IMG/VR virus record: IMGVR_UViG_3300020190_000042
Span: 1-64,000 of that record
Strand: one strand, 5' to 3'
DNA: 64,000 nucleotides
Source of the DNA: a virus
This document shows positions 30,536 through 39,373 of this stretch, in pieces; within the stretch, counting starts at the first letter, position 1; the number at the start of each line of letters is the position of its first letter. Position numbers and translations under genes: made by a program. Below the pieces are notes generated by a model. That model was not told the origin of the DNA. It did no database searches and saw only the letters and a list, made by a program, of their open reading frames with translations.

Positions 30536-33013
30536 TCACCTAGCGCGGGCGTAGGCGAAGGGCGATTCGGCAAAACTCGCATACACATACGTTGTTCCGT
30601 TGCCATTTACTTCAGTGCCAGATGCGCGAAACTTGAAGCCATTAGAAAGAATGTCAACGTAGCGAAGTGAGCTAGAAAACTCTGCCTCAGATGTATCTGC
30701 CCGAAGAAAGGCGTCAACCACGTTGTACGTCGAACGCGCTGTGTCGATGATGATCCAGCTTTCGTTTGTAATAGAAGTTGCTTTAAGAAGTATCCACCTA
30801 GGACGGTGCCCGGTATAAACAAACGGCCCATCCGAGCTGCCGTTGCCGGTGTAGCTGCCAAAAGAAGAGTACCCGGCTACTGGGGCGAAGCAGTAGGCGA
30901 TTAAGCCTTCACCTGATCCGCTATTGCCACCAACATCGGTATTGATGCCAATAGTAAAAATACTACTGGTAGGTTCTGTGTTGTTCCAAATGCCAAAGTT
31001 GGATGAAGCAGCGGCAGTTGAATTAAGGACTAATGGCAAAGAAGCACCAGAGGCAGAGTGATAGACGCGCCAGTTGGCTGATCCATCATTGCGATTCTTC
31101 AGGATAATTAGATTAGGTTTTACACCAAGTCCGTGGCCTACGGTTCTTGCCGATCCCGTATATGCCGCTGTATAACTAACCACCGAAAAACCCGCACTAG
31201 CATTAGCCCTCACCTGAGAAGTGATGCTGCCTTGTGTGTTGGATGCGGTAGAAGAACCGGCGTCCCACGCCCAAGCCACGTAGCTATTGCCGTTGATGTT
31301 TGTGCTGAAAGTGGTGCCGCCTGATCCGGTTGAGAAACCAGTCGAATCGAATGACGTTAGCGAGTTACTATCGGTAATCTCTCCGTTGGTTAAGTTGGAA
31401 AATAAACCTTTTGTGGTGCCACGAATTACGTCGAATAAGCCGTGACCATTTGCTTGTGAACGGTCTTTGATCCAAACAAAGTCAGGCGAGAAGTTCAGCC
31501 CACTGATGGTCTGCGTTGAGCCATTGCCGGTGTAGAGCTTCACGTCCATGTAGTCCGAGCCTTTGGCAATCGTCGGCGTCGGCAGGTTGGCCGTGCAGAG
31601 GGATTTGAAGCCCGCTGGTGCTGCATAACTAAACTGGCGTTGGCCGAAGTTATAGTCCCACGTCATTGAGTTTCCGTAACTAATCTGAGAAACCGGCGTA
31701 TACGTGCCCGATGTCAAATTGAATAAGGCTGTCCCTCCGGGACTTAGCCCATCTATCCACGTTCCGTTCTTGTGTGCGTAAAATTTATTGTTGTCGAGAT
31801 CAAATGCAATTCCGATAATGTCGCCTTGAACTGCTCTCGTTGTGTTCGTTGCAGTGGCAGACCCATTGTTAATCTTATAAATATTCGCAAAAGCGGTGTA
31901 GTTATAGATTATGTATGAAGTCGCGTACTGTCCCGGTTCTTTAGTTAAATCTATCTTGGTGATGTCAGTAACGCCAACGGCTGCGTCGGATCCAGAATTA
32001 GTCCAAGAGGTTAAAGTACCCTCGAAATACCATTTGCCGGATGACGCTGCAAATGTAGACGGTCGCTCTCTGCCGTTACCACTTCCGCCTGAGTGCGTCA
32101 GGTTTCCATTAGACAAAGTGCCGTTGGAACTGGAAAGCGGATTCAACGTCGCATAGTTCCCCACCGTGACGCCACCCGCGTCTCCTCCAGTGCTGGCGGT
32201 GCCATTAGAGGGGGAGTCTACGAGGCTGTCGTTGCCTGCGCCTGCCGTGACTGAAAGGTTGTTCGGCGTCCAGTTGTGCCCGTTGCCAGAAGTGTCCTTC
32301 CCTAATGTGCTGGCGGTGTTGTTGCTGTTGTCGGCAAAGTCGAGGTGGAAGCCGTTGGTGCCGTAGCTGCCGCTGTATGCCTTGGGGTTCCACGCGCCCG
32401 TGGTGGCGTCGGTTTCGGCGAAGTCTCCCGGAACCTTGGCAGACCCATCAATGAAAAATATATCCGCTAAATAAGCTGATAAATAAGCCTCTGTATAGGC
32501 ACCAGTCCGCCCAATGTCGTGAGCGTTTGCGGCATTGATGAACGAGTTTTCGCTAGGACCGGGATACGTTGCCGTTGAGAATGAAGTTTGCTGCGTGCCG
32601 TTTACATAAACCTTTGCACGATTGCTGGAGGTGCCTTGGGTGGTGTCCCAAACAATGACGATGTGATACCAAGCAGAAACGTCTCGGAAGACGGCGGTTG
32701 TTATCAGGTTGGTTGTAACACTTCCACCCGCCTGGTTAAGGATTCGGAGCTTGTCGTCCGACTCAAACATCAACTGCGTTCTATTGGAGCCATCGCTGTA
32801 ACCGTCAAACAATGTTTGCTGACTTCCAAGAGCACTTCTTTTGACCCACGCGCTCCAGGTCCAAGTGGTTCTGCTGCCTGCCGATGAGTAGGTTCTGGCA
32901 CAGAAACCACTGTCACTACTGTTGAAACGCAGTGATCTTGAAATTTGATAGCCTGCGGCTCCACCGCCAGCTGCCGCAGACAACAGCAGTTGTTTACCGG
33001 AAGTTAGGCTCAT
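30536..33013 (-). CDS. Large tail-fibre/receptor-binding protein with LamG-like and SPRY-like domains, 825 aa
   Basis: Residues 20-230 follow a concanavalin/LamG pattern (SRTTWTWSAWVKRSALGSQQ, W.H..IVWD, KVYVNG, YLADIFFIDG). Residues about 290-460 resemble a SPRY/B30.2-type domain (GKWYFEGTL, VGVTDI, IGIAFDLDNNKFYAHKNGTW). The C-terminus is Gly/Ser-rich beta repeats (SFGSYTGNGSSDGPFVYTG). Such proteins recognise host surface glycans. The start overlaps the stop of the repeat-rich fibre gene (ATGA). Confidence 0.8.
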   Translation of the reverse strand: MSLTSGKQLLLSAAAGGGAAGYQISRSLRFNSSDSGFCARTYSSAGSRTTWTWSAWVKRSALGSQQTLFDGYSDGSNRTQLMFESDDKLRILNQAGGSVTTNLITTAVFRDVSAWYHIVIVWDTTQGTSSNRAKVYVNGTQQTSFSTATYPGPSENSFINAANAHDIGRTGAYTEAYLSAYLADIFFIDGSAKVPGDFAETDATTGAWNPKAYSGSYGTNGFHLDFADNSNNTASTLGKDTSGNGHNWTPNNLSVTAGAGNDSLVDSPSNGTASTGGDAGGVTVGNYATLNPLSSSNGTLSNGNLTHSGGSGNGRERPSTFAASSGKWYFEGTLTSWTNSGSDAAVGVTDITKIDLTKEPGQYATSYIIYNYTAFANIYKINNGSATATNTTRAVQGDIIGIAFDLDNNKFYAHKNGTWIDGLSPGGTALFNLTSGTYTPVSQISYGNSMTWDYNFGQRQFSYAAPAGFKSLCTANLPTPTIAKGSDYMDVKLYTGNGSTQTISGLNFSPDFVWIKDRSQANGHGLFDVIRGTTKGLFSNLTNGEITDSNSLTSFDSTGFSTGSGGTTFSTNINGNSYVAWAWDAGSSTASNTQGSITSQVRANASAGFSVVSYTAAYTGSARTVGHGLGVKPNLIILKNRNDGSANWRVYHSASGASLPLVLNSTAAASSNFGIWNNTEPTSSIFTIGINTDVGGNSGSGEGLIAYCFAPVAGYSSFGSYTGNGSSDGPFVYTGHRPRWILLKATSITNESWIIIDTARSTYNVVDAFLRADTSEAEFSSSLRYVDILSNGFKFRASGTEVNGNGTTYVYASFAESPFAYARAR

Positions 33014-34056
33014 GAGACAGTGCCAGAACCAAAGTTAAGGTTACTAACAACATTAATACGGTTGGAGTTAACAACGTAATAGCCAAACATATCGATACCG
33101 CTAGCCGTCGTTGTTAGTGTAGGTGCTGTATTACTAGCGAACGACCACGAACCGCTATAAGTAAGTAAGCGAGTTCCTGCGCTGTCCTGGCGAACAATTA
33201 TGGCTCCACATTGACCGCCACTGGCATTAGTCGGTCTAGCAAGGGTTGATGTACCCGCAGTCAAAACAATTTCAAAATTATCGCGAGCACCCAAATTTAA
33301 AATAATTACACCAGAACCTAAAATAGTACCGCTAGGAACGCCAAATGTTTGAGACTGAGTAAAGGCTGGTCCGCTAATGGGCCCACCAGTTTTGTCATAT
33401 TTACCTGTTAAACCAGCAAGAGCTGCGTTACCAGAAGCTAAAGCTGTAGAACCAACTACAAGAGCAGCATTGCCGGAAGCTAAAGCTGTAGAACCAACTA
33501 CAAGAGCAGCATTGCCGGAAGCTAAAGCTGTAGAGGCAACTAAGTTAGCTGAGTTTGCTGTCGACTGAGCACTTGCAGCGTTAGCAATACCTAAGTTGCC
33601 GCTTGCTAGTGCATTTGCAGCAGCCAGTAAAGCGGCATTACCAGAAGCTAAAGCTGCAGTACCAGAAGCTAAAGCTCTAGAACCAACTACAAGAGCAGCA
33701 TTGCCGGAAGCAAGGGCGGTGGCTGCATTAGTTAAAGCGGCGTTACCCGAAGCAAGAGCACCGGCTCCCACGACGAGCGCGGCATTTCCAGAAGCTAAGG
33801 CGGTCGCCGCCCCGGCAATACCTAAATTGCCAGAAGCTAAGGCACTGGCCCCAACAACGAGAGCTGCGTTACCAGAAGCCTGAGCAACAGCGGCGTTTGC
33901 AATACCAAGATTGCCGCTTGCTAGTGCATTTGCTGCGGCAACGAGAGCAGCATTACCCGAAGCTTGTGCTGTAGTATCAATACCCGGAACTAAATCACCG
34001 GGCGGTAATTCGGACGAAGCTCCGCTGATTAAAACAATTGGTTTACGCGTAACCAT
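33010..34056 (-). CDS. Tail-fibre protein with many ASGNAAL repeats, 348 aa
   Basis: Residues 25-215 consist of about a dozen 14-residue units (ALASGNAALVVGS.AL and variants), followed by a beta-rich C-terminal domain (GARDNFEIVLTAGTSTLARP). The repeats predict a trimeric fibrous shaft. DNA-level repeats of 42 bases are nearly identical at 33434-33535. N-terminus MVTRKPIVLISGAS. A related shaft is in the protein at 45378. Confidence 0.78.
   Translation of the reverse strand: MVTRKPIVLISGASSELPPGDLVPGIDTTAQASGNAALVAAANALASGNLGIANAAVAQASGNAALVVGASALASGNLGIAGAATALASGNAALVVGAGALASGNAALTNAATALASGNAALVVGSRALASGTAALASGNAALLAAANALASGNLGIANAASAQSTANSANLVASTALASGNAALVVGSTALASGNAALVVGSTALASGNAALAGLTGKYDKTGGPISGPAFTQSQTFGVPSGTILGSGVIILNLGARDNFEIVLTAGTSTLARPTNASGGQCGAIIVRQDSAGTRLLTYSGSWSFASNTAPTLTTTASGIDMFGYYVVNSNRINVVSNLNFGSGTVS
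33434..33535 (-). repeat. 42-bp near-identical tandem repeats in the fibre gene
   Basis: Unit GAAGCTAAAGCTGTAGAACC... begins at 33434, 33476 and 33518 (plus-strand numbering); copies 1 and 2 are almost the same base for base. They encode ASGNAALVVGSTAL. Weaker copies continue to about 34000. Repeat number could change by recombination. Confidence 0.85.
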
Positions 34057-34086
34057 CGGAAACTCCCCCGTTATTTAAGTATAGCT

Positions 34087-34590
34087 TTAGTCAAACAGAA
34101 CTACCGGCGGTTCAATTTCGATTTGAAGTTCTGTCGGACTTAAAGCCTGTCCGATATAAACCAAAGCAGCATATCCACTAGCTGCCGTAACTAAACCAGA
34201 GCTAGTTGCATATTTAGTTAACTTGCCATCATATTTTGATAAGTAATAATACTGACCGGGAGTAAGTTGAGTTTCCCCAACTAAGTTGGCAGAAGTTAAA
34301 ACGGCAACACCATCAACATTAATATCAACCGTGCTTGAAGAGGAAGCACTGGATGCAGTTATCCCCACGGCGTTATAACTCGTAGCATTTACTCCACTCG
34401 CAGCGGTCGCCGGCAAAGCGTAAGTGCCGCTTACGTAAACAGCATCGCCTTGTATAAACGTGGCGCCAGCAATTAAGTTTTGTACGGTTGCCGGTGTAGT
34501 TGCGACACCGGCTCCATTAACGAGCCAAACCTCAGTAGTACCCGGCGTAAACGATTCGTATTTACGGTTAAATATCGCGCGGGTAGACAT
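34087..34590 (-). CDS. Virion decoration-like protein A, 167 aa
   Basis: Beta-rich Ser/Ala/Val sequence. It shares with the protein at 36087 the blocks F..G.A...G.AVYV, LTPG...YLS and (A/F)L..(I/L)G.ALS...I..E...PV, so the two are paralogues on either side of the integrase gene. A capsid-decoration or fibre-cap role is guessed from composition. Confidence 0.65.
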   Translation of the reverse strand: MSTRAIFNRKYESFTPGTTEVWLVNGAGVATTPATVQNLIAGATFIQGDAVYVSGTYALPATAASGVNATSYNAVGITASSASSSSTVDINVDGVAVLTSANLVGETQLTPGQYYYLSKYDGKLTKYATSSGLVTAASGYAALVYIGQALSPTELQIEIEPPVVLFD

Positions 34591-34619
34591 AAGACTAATT
34601 ACTCTCTAATTAATTCTAC

Positions 34620-35117
34620 TTAGATCGATTCCACAACTCCAGAAGGATCTGGAGGAGTCGGGGGGTTTAATTGAGGCCACATAGGATAGCCAGACCCAGT
34701 TATATAAGTTGCCAACTCATCCGTAGTCTGGGTTGCGCGAATCTGCACAACTTTACCTTCACAAGAAACGCGTAATTCTTGTCGCCAATTTTTAATGCCG
34801 CTGGGCATTGGGGTGCCATTATCCGCCTCACGAACAACGGTCCAATCTGTCGGCAACAATAAACTATTTGCCGTTTGACGAGTCTGATCGGTCCACCCGG
34901 ACACCAAGGTTCCGTGATCTTTAGGAATTAAAGTACCGCTAGCGGTGTAGCCCCAATAAAAACGTTGATCGTAACTCGGAGGATCAGGAACTTCAGTAAT
35001 TCCTTGTGCGGCGCGCTCATCCGGCGTAGCTAACCGCAGCCAATTTGCCGGAAATAAAGTTCCGTTAGCCTCAAACGGGGTATCTAAAGGTAGGGGTTGT
35101 CCGTTGAGTACAAACAC
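34620..35117 (-). CDS. Tail-fibre-assembly-like protein, 165 aa
   Basis: Begins MFVLNGQPLPLDTPFEANGT; PANWLRLATPDERAAQGITE is a pattern I know from small proteins encoded next to tail fibres in phages, followed by YWGYTASG. Probably a chaperone or a fibre part. Last gene of the minus block right of the integrase promoter. Confidence 0.6.
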   Translation of the reverse strand: MFVLNGQPLPLDTPFEANGTLFPANWLRLATPDERAAQGITEVPDPPSYDQRFYWGYTASGTLIPKDHGTLVSGWTDQTRQTANSLLLPTDWTVVREADNGTPMPSGIKNWRQELRVSCEGKVVQIRATQTTDELATYITGSGYPMWPQLNPPTPPDPSGVVESI

Positions 35118-35195
35118 AACCAGAAGCCTATTTTCCTAGTTTAAGTATAAAACACTTTTGGAGTCTGTAGCTAAGTGCATTATATAAAACCAGGC

Positions 35196-35223
35196 TTTAC
35201 AAAAGGATTATACGCTGTAAAAT
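35196..35223 (+). promoter_or_regulatory. Promoter for the integrase gene
   Basis: TTTACA (35196-35201) and TAAAAT (35218-35223) with a 16-base spacer, 23 bases before the integrase ATG. The whole gap 35118-35245 is AT-rich and non-coding and could also hold an attachment site, but no tRNA-like sequence is visible here. Confidence 0.55.
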
Positions 35224-35245
35224 AACAAAGATCACTACAGCAGAG

Positions 35246-36097
35246 ATGGCGACACCAACACTACAAGAGGCTTGGGCGGAGTTTCACGCTGAGCGAAGCG
35301 TTACCTTGTGCCCGACAAGTTTAGTTACGGATTACAAGCAAACAACAAAATGGCTCATAAAGGCGCCAATAACAGATTTAACTCAGGGAAGACAGTTAAT
35401 GGCTTGGGTTTTAAATCAAAAACCGATTAAATCGGCGAGGCGTGTAGCTATGTATGTAAAAGCTTTATATACATGGACATCAAGCGAGGAGATTGGTTAT
35501 TTAGATAAAAATCCGATAGCGAAATATCGAATGCCAAAACCGCCCCAAAGCGATGATGAAGTAATTGTGATCCCACGAGCAGAAACGGCTCTTTTACTCA
35601 TAGCCTTTAAGGCAAAACAACGTAAATCCGATTGGGCATCGTACTCCGAGTTTATGTTGCAGACAGCAATGAGAACGGGAGAGGTACGAGCAATGAAATG
35701 GGAAGATATAAAGGATAATAAAGTTTTGGTGCACCGTAACTACACGCTGACGCACGGACTTAAAAATTCAACAAAAACTAACAAAAAACGTGTGGTGCCT
35801 TTAAATACGGTTGCACAGGAAATAATAAATAAGATGCCTCAAGATAACGAATACATATTCCCATACGACCGAAATTCTTATATGAGTTTTTTCTACGATC
35901 GCGCAAAAGAACTACACGCAGCAGATTTAATATCTAACAGATACAGACCTTATGATCTCAGACATACAGCAATAAGCCGTTGGCTAGAAGAAAAAATTCC
36001 TGTGGCTCAGGCGGCAAAATGGGCCGGAAACAGCTCAGAAGTAATATGGAAGCATTATGTAAACGTAACGCAAGAGTATGAAATGCCTACTTTATAA
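35246..36097 (+). CDS. int: Tyrosine integrase/recombinase, 283 aa
   Basis: R143 in TAMRTGEVRAMKWED, Lys in KTNKKRVVPL, RPYDLRHTAISRW (R239) and Y271 in WKHYVNV give the catalytic set. The usual His positions are Tyr236 (in YDLRHT) and Asn262 (AGNSS instead of GHSS), variants that also occur in active enzymes. The first 90 residues are a SAM-like core-binding domain. It is a single plus-strand gene inside minus-strand tail genes, overlapping the 3' end of 36087-36470 by 11 bases. Suggests integration into a host chromosome, site unknown. Confidence 0.92.
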   Translation: MATPTLQEAWAEFHAERSVTLCPTSLVTDYKQTTKWLIKAPITDLTQGRQLMAWVLNQKPIKSARRVAMYVKALYTWTSSEEIGYLDKNPIAKYRMPKPPQSDDEVIVIPRAETALLLIAFKAKQRKSDWASYSEFMLQTAMRTGEVRAMKWEDIKDNKVLVHRNYTLTHGLKNSTKTNKKRVVPLNTVAQEIINKMPQDNEYIFPYDRNSYMSFFYDRAKELHAADLISNRYRPYDLRHTAISRWLEEKIPVAQAAKWAGNSSEVIWKHYVNVTQEYEMPTL

Positions 36098-36470
36098 CGT
36101 ATACAGGTTTTTGCACTTCAACGTCAATGCTTATGGTGGAAAGTGCCCGGCCAAGATTAGTTAAAAAGGCGCCTGATAATGTAGTGGCGTTTAGCTCAGT
36201 TTGCCACGTAGCGTAAGAAACAATGTTGCCGGAAGTTGCGACAGATAGATACTGAGGATTTCCCGGCGTTAATAAAGATAAAGATGAGTAAATACAGTCA
36301 GAAGCTACTCGAACAAGATTGGATTGAGTCGTAGTATCTAAAGAAACTCCGATTACAGATGCTTGAGTTTGATTGGTTGCAATAGCTTTATACAGAAAAC
36401 CCGAAGGATTTACATAAACAGCATTTCCCGCTGAGATGGCTTCACCAGCAATAAACGAAGTAATAGTCAT
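36087..36470 (-). CDS. Virion decoration-like protein B, 127 aa
   Basis: Paralogue of 34087-34590: FIAGEAISAGNAVYV, LTPGNPQYLS and NLGRALS...DVEVQKPVYV. Shorter, lacking the middle insert. Beta-rich with Gly/Ser, as in phage capsid decoration or spike-associated proteins. Convergent with the integrase gene. Confidence 0.65.
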   Translation of the reverse strand: MTITSFIAGEAISAGNAVYVNPSGFLYKAIATNQTQASVIGVSLDTTTQSNLVRVASDCIYSSLSLLTPGNPQYLSVATSGNIVSYATWQTELNATTLSGAFLTNLGRALSTISIDVEVQKPVYVIK

Positions 36471-36495
36471 CTCAGACTCCTCTAATAGTTACAGT

Positions 36496-36621
36496 TTAAC
36501 GACCCTGACCTCTGTAGGCTTTCTTGCCGCGACGCTCCGGACGAGAGTTGACACCGTGTCCAATTGAAGTGGTCTTAGGCTTGGACTCAATTTTGTTTTG
36601 AATGCTTTTGGGTTTTGCCAT
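36496..36621 (-). CDS. Small basic protein, 41 aa
   Basis: MAKPKSIQNKIESKPKTTSI, then GHGVNSRPERRGKKAYRGQG. A short Lys/Arg-rich protein; I recall cyanophage proteins of very similar composition and ending YRGQGR. Perhaps a virion DNA-associated or assembly protein. Lies between decoration and fibre genes. Confidence 0.7.
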   Translation of the reverse strand: MAKPKSIQNKIESKPKTTSIGHGVNSRPERRGKKAYRGQGR

Positions 36622-36646
36622 GTTGAGTCAACGAGACGAGAAAAGC

Positions 36647-37534
36647 TTAGACCTGTTTCCAGGTGGTGCCGTCCCAAACGAATAGGTGTTGATTAACTGT
36701 GTCATACCAACCGGCACCCTGAGTGGAAGGAGCAGGCGCCGTAGAGCTGTAAGCAAACGAACGCGACGGACCCGCCTCGTACCAACCGCTAGACATCGCG
36801 TCGTAGACAAACAGATTGCCTACAAGCGTATTGAACCACAGGGAGCCATCGCGGGCCGGGGCTTCAGTTCCGGTTCCTGAGGGAGGAACGTCACCTTTTA
36901 AAACTACGGCATCCGCATTAGTTTGATACCAGGCAGGGTTTGATACGCCATTACCGCTTGCGTACACAAACATGCGCCCTTCATTGGTGTCAAACCACAA
37001 AGCGCCCGCGTTGTAGTTTGTACCCGGAGAGCCAGAGACAGTAACTGTAGAGCCTCCGCCAGCTCCACTAATGATTACATTATTACCACTGTAACTAACT
37101 GTGTTAGAACCTTGGCCAAATACATGACCAGAAACAGAATTCTGAAAAACGTTCCCGTAATTGACGTTAAACTCAGTTCCGTTAACTAAATAAAGACCGG
37201 ATCCAGCCGTAAAAATCGCGCCCGATGCAGAAGTAATACTTGCGTTTATAACAGTCGTCGTTCCGCTAGCAGTAAAGAAAATACCAGATCCAGCTTGTAT
37301 ACCTATAGCGCTTGAAGTTTGGATACCGCTTATAGTCGTATTTAAATCCTCTAACGCTCGCACAACCCCATCAAAGTTAGGGGTATAACCAGTAGCGCAC
37401 CTAGAGTAACTTGTAGTTCCCACTCCAGATACCGTATCTAAAAGGAGTTCGATGACATCGACAATGCCACGGAAGTTTGGTTCGTGTAGAGCACGATATG
37501 TACTCCCGTGTGTCGGGCAGGGAGCTAGTGTCAT
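36647..37534 (-). CDS. Tail-fibre-like protein with WF/FVY repeats, 295 aa
   Basis: The N-terminal part is helical (FRGIVDVIELLLDTV), followed by Ser/Gly-rich shaft residues and three C-terminal copies of (A/S)LWF(D/N)T..G.(M/L)FVY...(G)W(Y) ending GTTWKQV. This repeat is typical of phage fibre or head-fibre ends. Function: host binding or fibre trimerisation, inferred. Confidence 0.7.
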   Translation of the reverse strand: MTLAPCPTHGSTYRALHEPNFRGIVDVIELLLDTVSGVGTTSYSRCATGYTPNFDGVVRALEDLNTTISGIQTSSAIGIQAGSGIFFTASGTTTVINASITSASGAIFTAGSGLYLVNGTEFNVNYGNVFQNSVSGHVFGQGSNTVSYSGNNVIISGAGGGSTVTVSGSPGTNYNAGALWFDTNEGRMFVYASGNGVSNPAWYQTNADAVVLKGDVPPSGTGTEAPARDGSLWFNTLVGNLFVYDAMSSGWYEAGPSRSFAYSSTAPAPSTQGAGWYDTVNQHLFVWDGTTWKQV

Positions 37535-37585
37535 CTATAAAGTCTAAAGCTAGCCTCCTCTTTCGATTCTACAGCATTGTTGAAA

Positions 37586-37924
37586 TTAAGCGGAACGTTT
37601 TTGCTTGTTGTACTGAGCGGAAAGGCGTTTAATAGAACTTACGGAAACACCCAAAATCTGTGAAACTTTTGAGCAACTGTTGCCAGCGTTTAAAAGGTTT
37701 AGAGCTTCGGTTGTCTGCCAGGTTCTCGACCGCCGGCGATCTGCAGCAGCCTTAATAACTTTAAATTCTTCAGCGGTCGAACCTTGCCGGAGGATTTGCC
37801 TGACTCGTTCGTGCGAAACACCAACCTTTAAACCAATCTCACGCAGGCTCAGACCATCAAGATATAAATCGTAAATTTGGCAATAACGAGTACGCCGCTG
37901 GTCTGCGGTTAAGGTTTCAGTCAT
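37586..37924 (-). CDS. Double helix-turn-helix regulator, 112 aa
   Basis: Two HTH motifs: LSLREIGLKVGVSHERVRQI (sigma-70 region-4-like) and CSKVSQILGVSVSSIKRLSA. They are separated by a basic linker (AAADRRRSRTWQTT). Probably a small transcription factor or sigma-like activator. Lies at the right end of the minus fibre block next to the non-coding region 38126-38495. Confidence 0.75.
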   Translation of the reverse strand: MTETLTADQRRTRYCQIYDLYLDGLSLREIGLKVGVSHERVRQILRQGSTAEEFKVIKAAADRRRSRTWQTTEALNLLNAGNSCSKVSQILGVSVSSIKRLSAQYNKQKRSA

Positions 37925-37951
37925 TTAAAAGTTTTTGGGTCGTTTCGGGTC

Positions 37952-38125
37952 TTACTGACCGTACCGACCTTCTGATCGGGTGTCAACCCGTTCATGAAAA
38001 AAACCGTCTTCTGCTAACTGCCATGCAGGGACTCCAAGCTCCTCAGCACGCTGACGGCACTCCTGCCAGAATTGCACTTCAGGATTTTCTAAAAACACTG
38101 AAGTTTTAGTGGGTACTGAAGCCAT
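37952..38125 (-). CDS. Small hypothetical protein, 57 aa
   Basis: Starts at ATG 38125: MASVPTKTSVFLENPEVQFW, then QECRQRAEELGVPAWQLAED. The FWQECRQ.A..LGVP.WQLAE pattern looks like a ribbon- or helix-type regulator. It opens the minus-strand block from the non-coding region. Confidence 0.65.
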   Translation of the reverse strand: MASVPTKTSVFLENPEVQFWQECRQRAEELGVPAWQLAEDGFFHERVDTRSEGRYGQ

Positions 38126-38495
38126 TGGGCTTTAGCAGCGTTTAATGTCTATAAGGTAGCACACAAAATAAAGAAATTGTTGTATTCCGTGTTTCCACAG
38201 TGCTTCTGCGCAACAATCGAGATCAAAAACTGAAGCTTTAAAACCGTTTATTTAACGCGAGTTTCAAGTAAGTGGAGTTAGATAAAAAGTTTAAAATTAA
38301 TTCTTATATAACTGTGCGCACACCGTAAAGCTGCGATTGTGCTGGATTTTTAAATAAGCAAACCTAAAAACCCCTTATAAAATTCAAAGATACGGTAAAA
38401 CCCGTTAAGAAATCCCTCCTAGAGAAAAAATAATTTCTAAAACACCGACAGCCATGCTATCCTCAGATGAGCACCAGATCACTAGGTACTAATAC
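38126..38495. promoter_or_regulatory. 370-base AT-rich divergent non-coding region
   Basis: No gene in any frame can be supported. It separates minus-strand 38125 from plus-strand 38496, so divergent promoters are expected. TG-C-TATCCT at about 38454-38462 may be an extended -10 for the right gene, and TTATAG near 38150 (minus) for the left. TTTCCACAG at 38194-38202 resembles a cyanobacterial DnaA box. It could hold an origin or operators; I see no strong repeats. Confidence 0.45.
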
Positions 38496-39155
38496 GTGCG
38501 CTCCTTAGACCTCGTTGCGGTCTTTGGTCTGCTGGAACCGGCTCCAGTCGAATCCTTAGACCCAGTAGTACAGAAAACCTATACTCTCGACTCCTTTGCC
38601 GTCTCCCTCCACGGTGCGGTCGCTTCGTTTGAATGCGCTTGCAAGCGCTCCGAGCCCTATCTCCTCGCTGTTTCGGACCTAGACCGGATCCTCCCACCAT
38701 CAGGTCATTACGCCTGCGCGCTTTGCCTGAATGAATTAAGAAACGCCCGTACCACTGCTGAGAGGGTCGCGGTATGGTTTCTTCAGAACCGCCCTTCGAT
38801 AACCAGAGATCAACATCTTTATCTTCCTGAAACGTTTAAGCGTCTTATCGACGCCGAGGAAGGAGTGATCATGCGGCCTCGACGGTTCGTCTACGCCAAG
38901 TTTCATAACGTGGCGTTAACACAACGCGATAAAGTGCTCAGCACGTGCGGCGATCCGCACTGTGTGAACCCTTATCACATGATGCTGGCTGCAAGCACAG
39001 CAACCAAAATGACACCCGACATGAAAAAGGACGTAAAAACATGGCACTCCAATCAAGTCAGCCCACGGGTTATCCAACAACTGCTCGAAATCAAATACAG
39101 CCGTTCTTTCTCTCTGCGGACGATTACAAATCTAAAAAAATCGTTGCCTGCATAA
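38496..39155 (+). CDS. CVNP-H zinc finger protein with C-terminal HTH-like region, 219 aa
   Basis: GTG 38496. A CALC pair near residue 70 and CGDPHCVNPYHMM near residue 155 give zinc sites; the latter is the same HNH-derived CVNPxH motif as in 15723 and 39786. The last 50 residues (MKKDVKTWHSNQVSPRVIQQ) look like an HTH. Probably a regulator or inactive homing nuclease. First gene of a plus-strand regulatory operon. Confidence 0.7.
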   Translation: MRSLDLVAVFGLLEPAPVESLDPVVQKTYTLDSFAVSLHGAVASFECACKRSEPYLLAVSDLDRILPPSGHYACALCLNELRNARTTAERVAVWFLQNRPSITRDQHLYLPETFKRLIDAEEGVIMRPRRFVYAKFHNVALTQRDKVLSTCGDPHCVNPYHMMLAASTATKMTPDMKKDVKTWHSNQVSPRVIQQLLEIKYSRSFSLRTITNLKKSLPA

Positions 39156-39373
39156 AAACGCACACAGAATTACTGCACCTGCTAAACTTTCGTCAACCGT
39201 TGTCGACAAAAGAGCTTTTAAGTGAAATTGGGTACTCGAAGCAAAAGCTTCTAAGAGACCTAAAACAACTTCAAAAGAATGATTTGGTGAAGCGCATCTC
39301 ATTTGAGTCACACATTCTCTACGTCATCAATGGCAATTTCAACACCCTTATTAAGCAGACTTTAGGTTTATGA
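39041..39373 (+). CDS. Winged-helix DNA-binding protein, 110 aa
   Basis: ATG 39041 inside the 3' end of the preceding gene; longer frames upstream are overlaps only. LSTKELLSEIGYSKQKLLRD and LKQLQKNDLVKRISFESHIL form a typical winged helix (H2-H3 and wing). Likely a transcription regulator. Overlaps the next gene by ATGA. Confidence 0.7.
   Translation: MALQSSQPTGYPTTARNQIQPFFLSADDYKSKKIVACIKTHTELLHLLNFRQPLSTKELLSEIGYSKQKLLRDLKQLQKNDLVKRISFESHILYVINGNFNTLIKQTLGL

Noticed and set aside
33420-34000. A CRISPR-like array of repeats
   Set aside because: The repeats lie in one continuous coding frame, have no unique spacers and encode a 14-residue shaft unit.
35118-35245. attP site with a tRNA fragment next to int
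   Set aside because: No tRNA-like 3' end or inverted repeats are visible in this gap; cannot be judged without host sequences.
38945-39040. Longer N-terminus for the winged-helix gene
   Set aside because: It lies within the zinc-finger gene and reads as low-quality sequence; ATG 39041 gives a compact winged helix.
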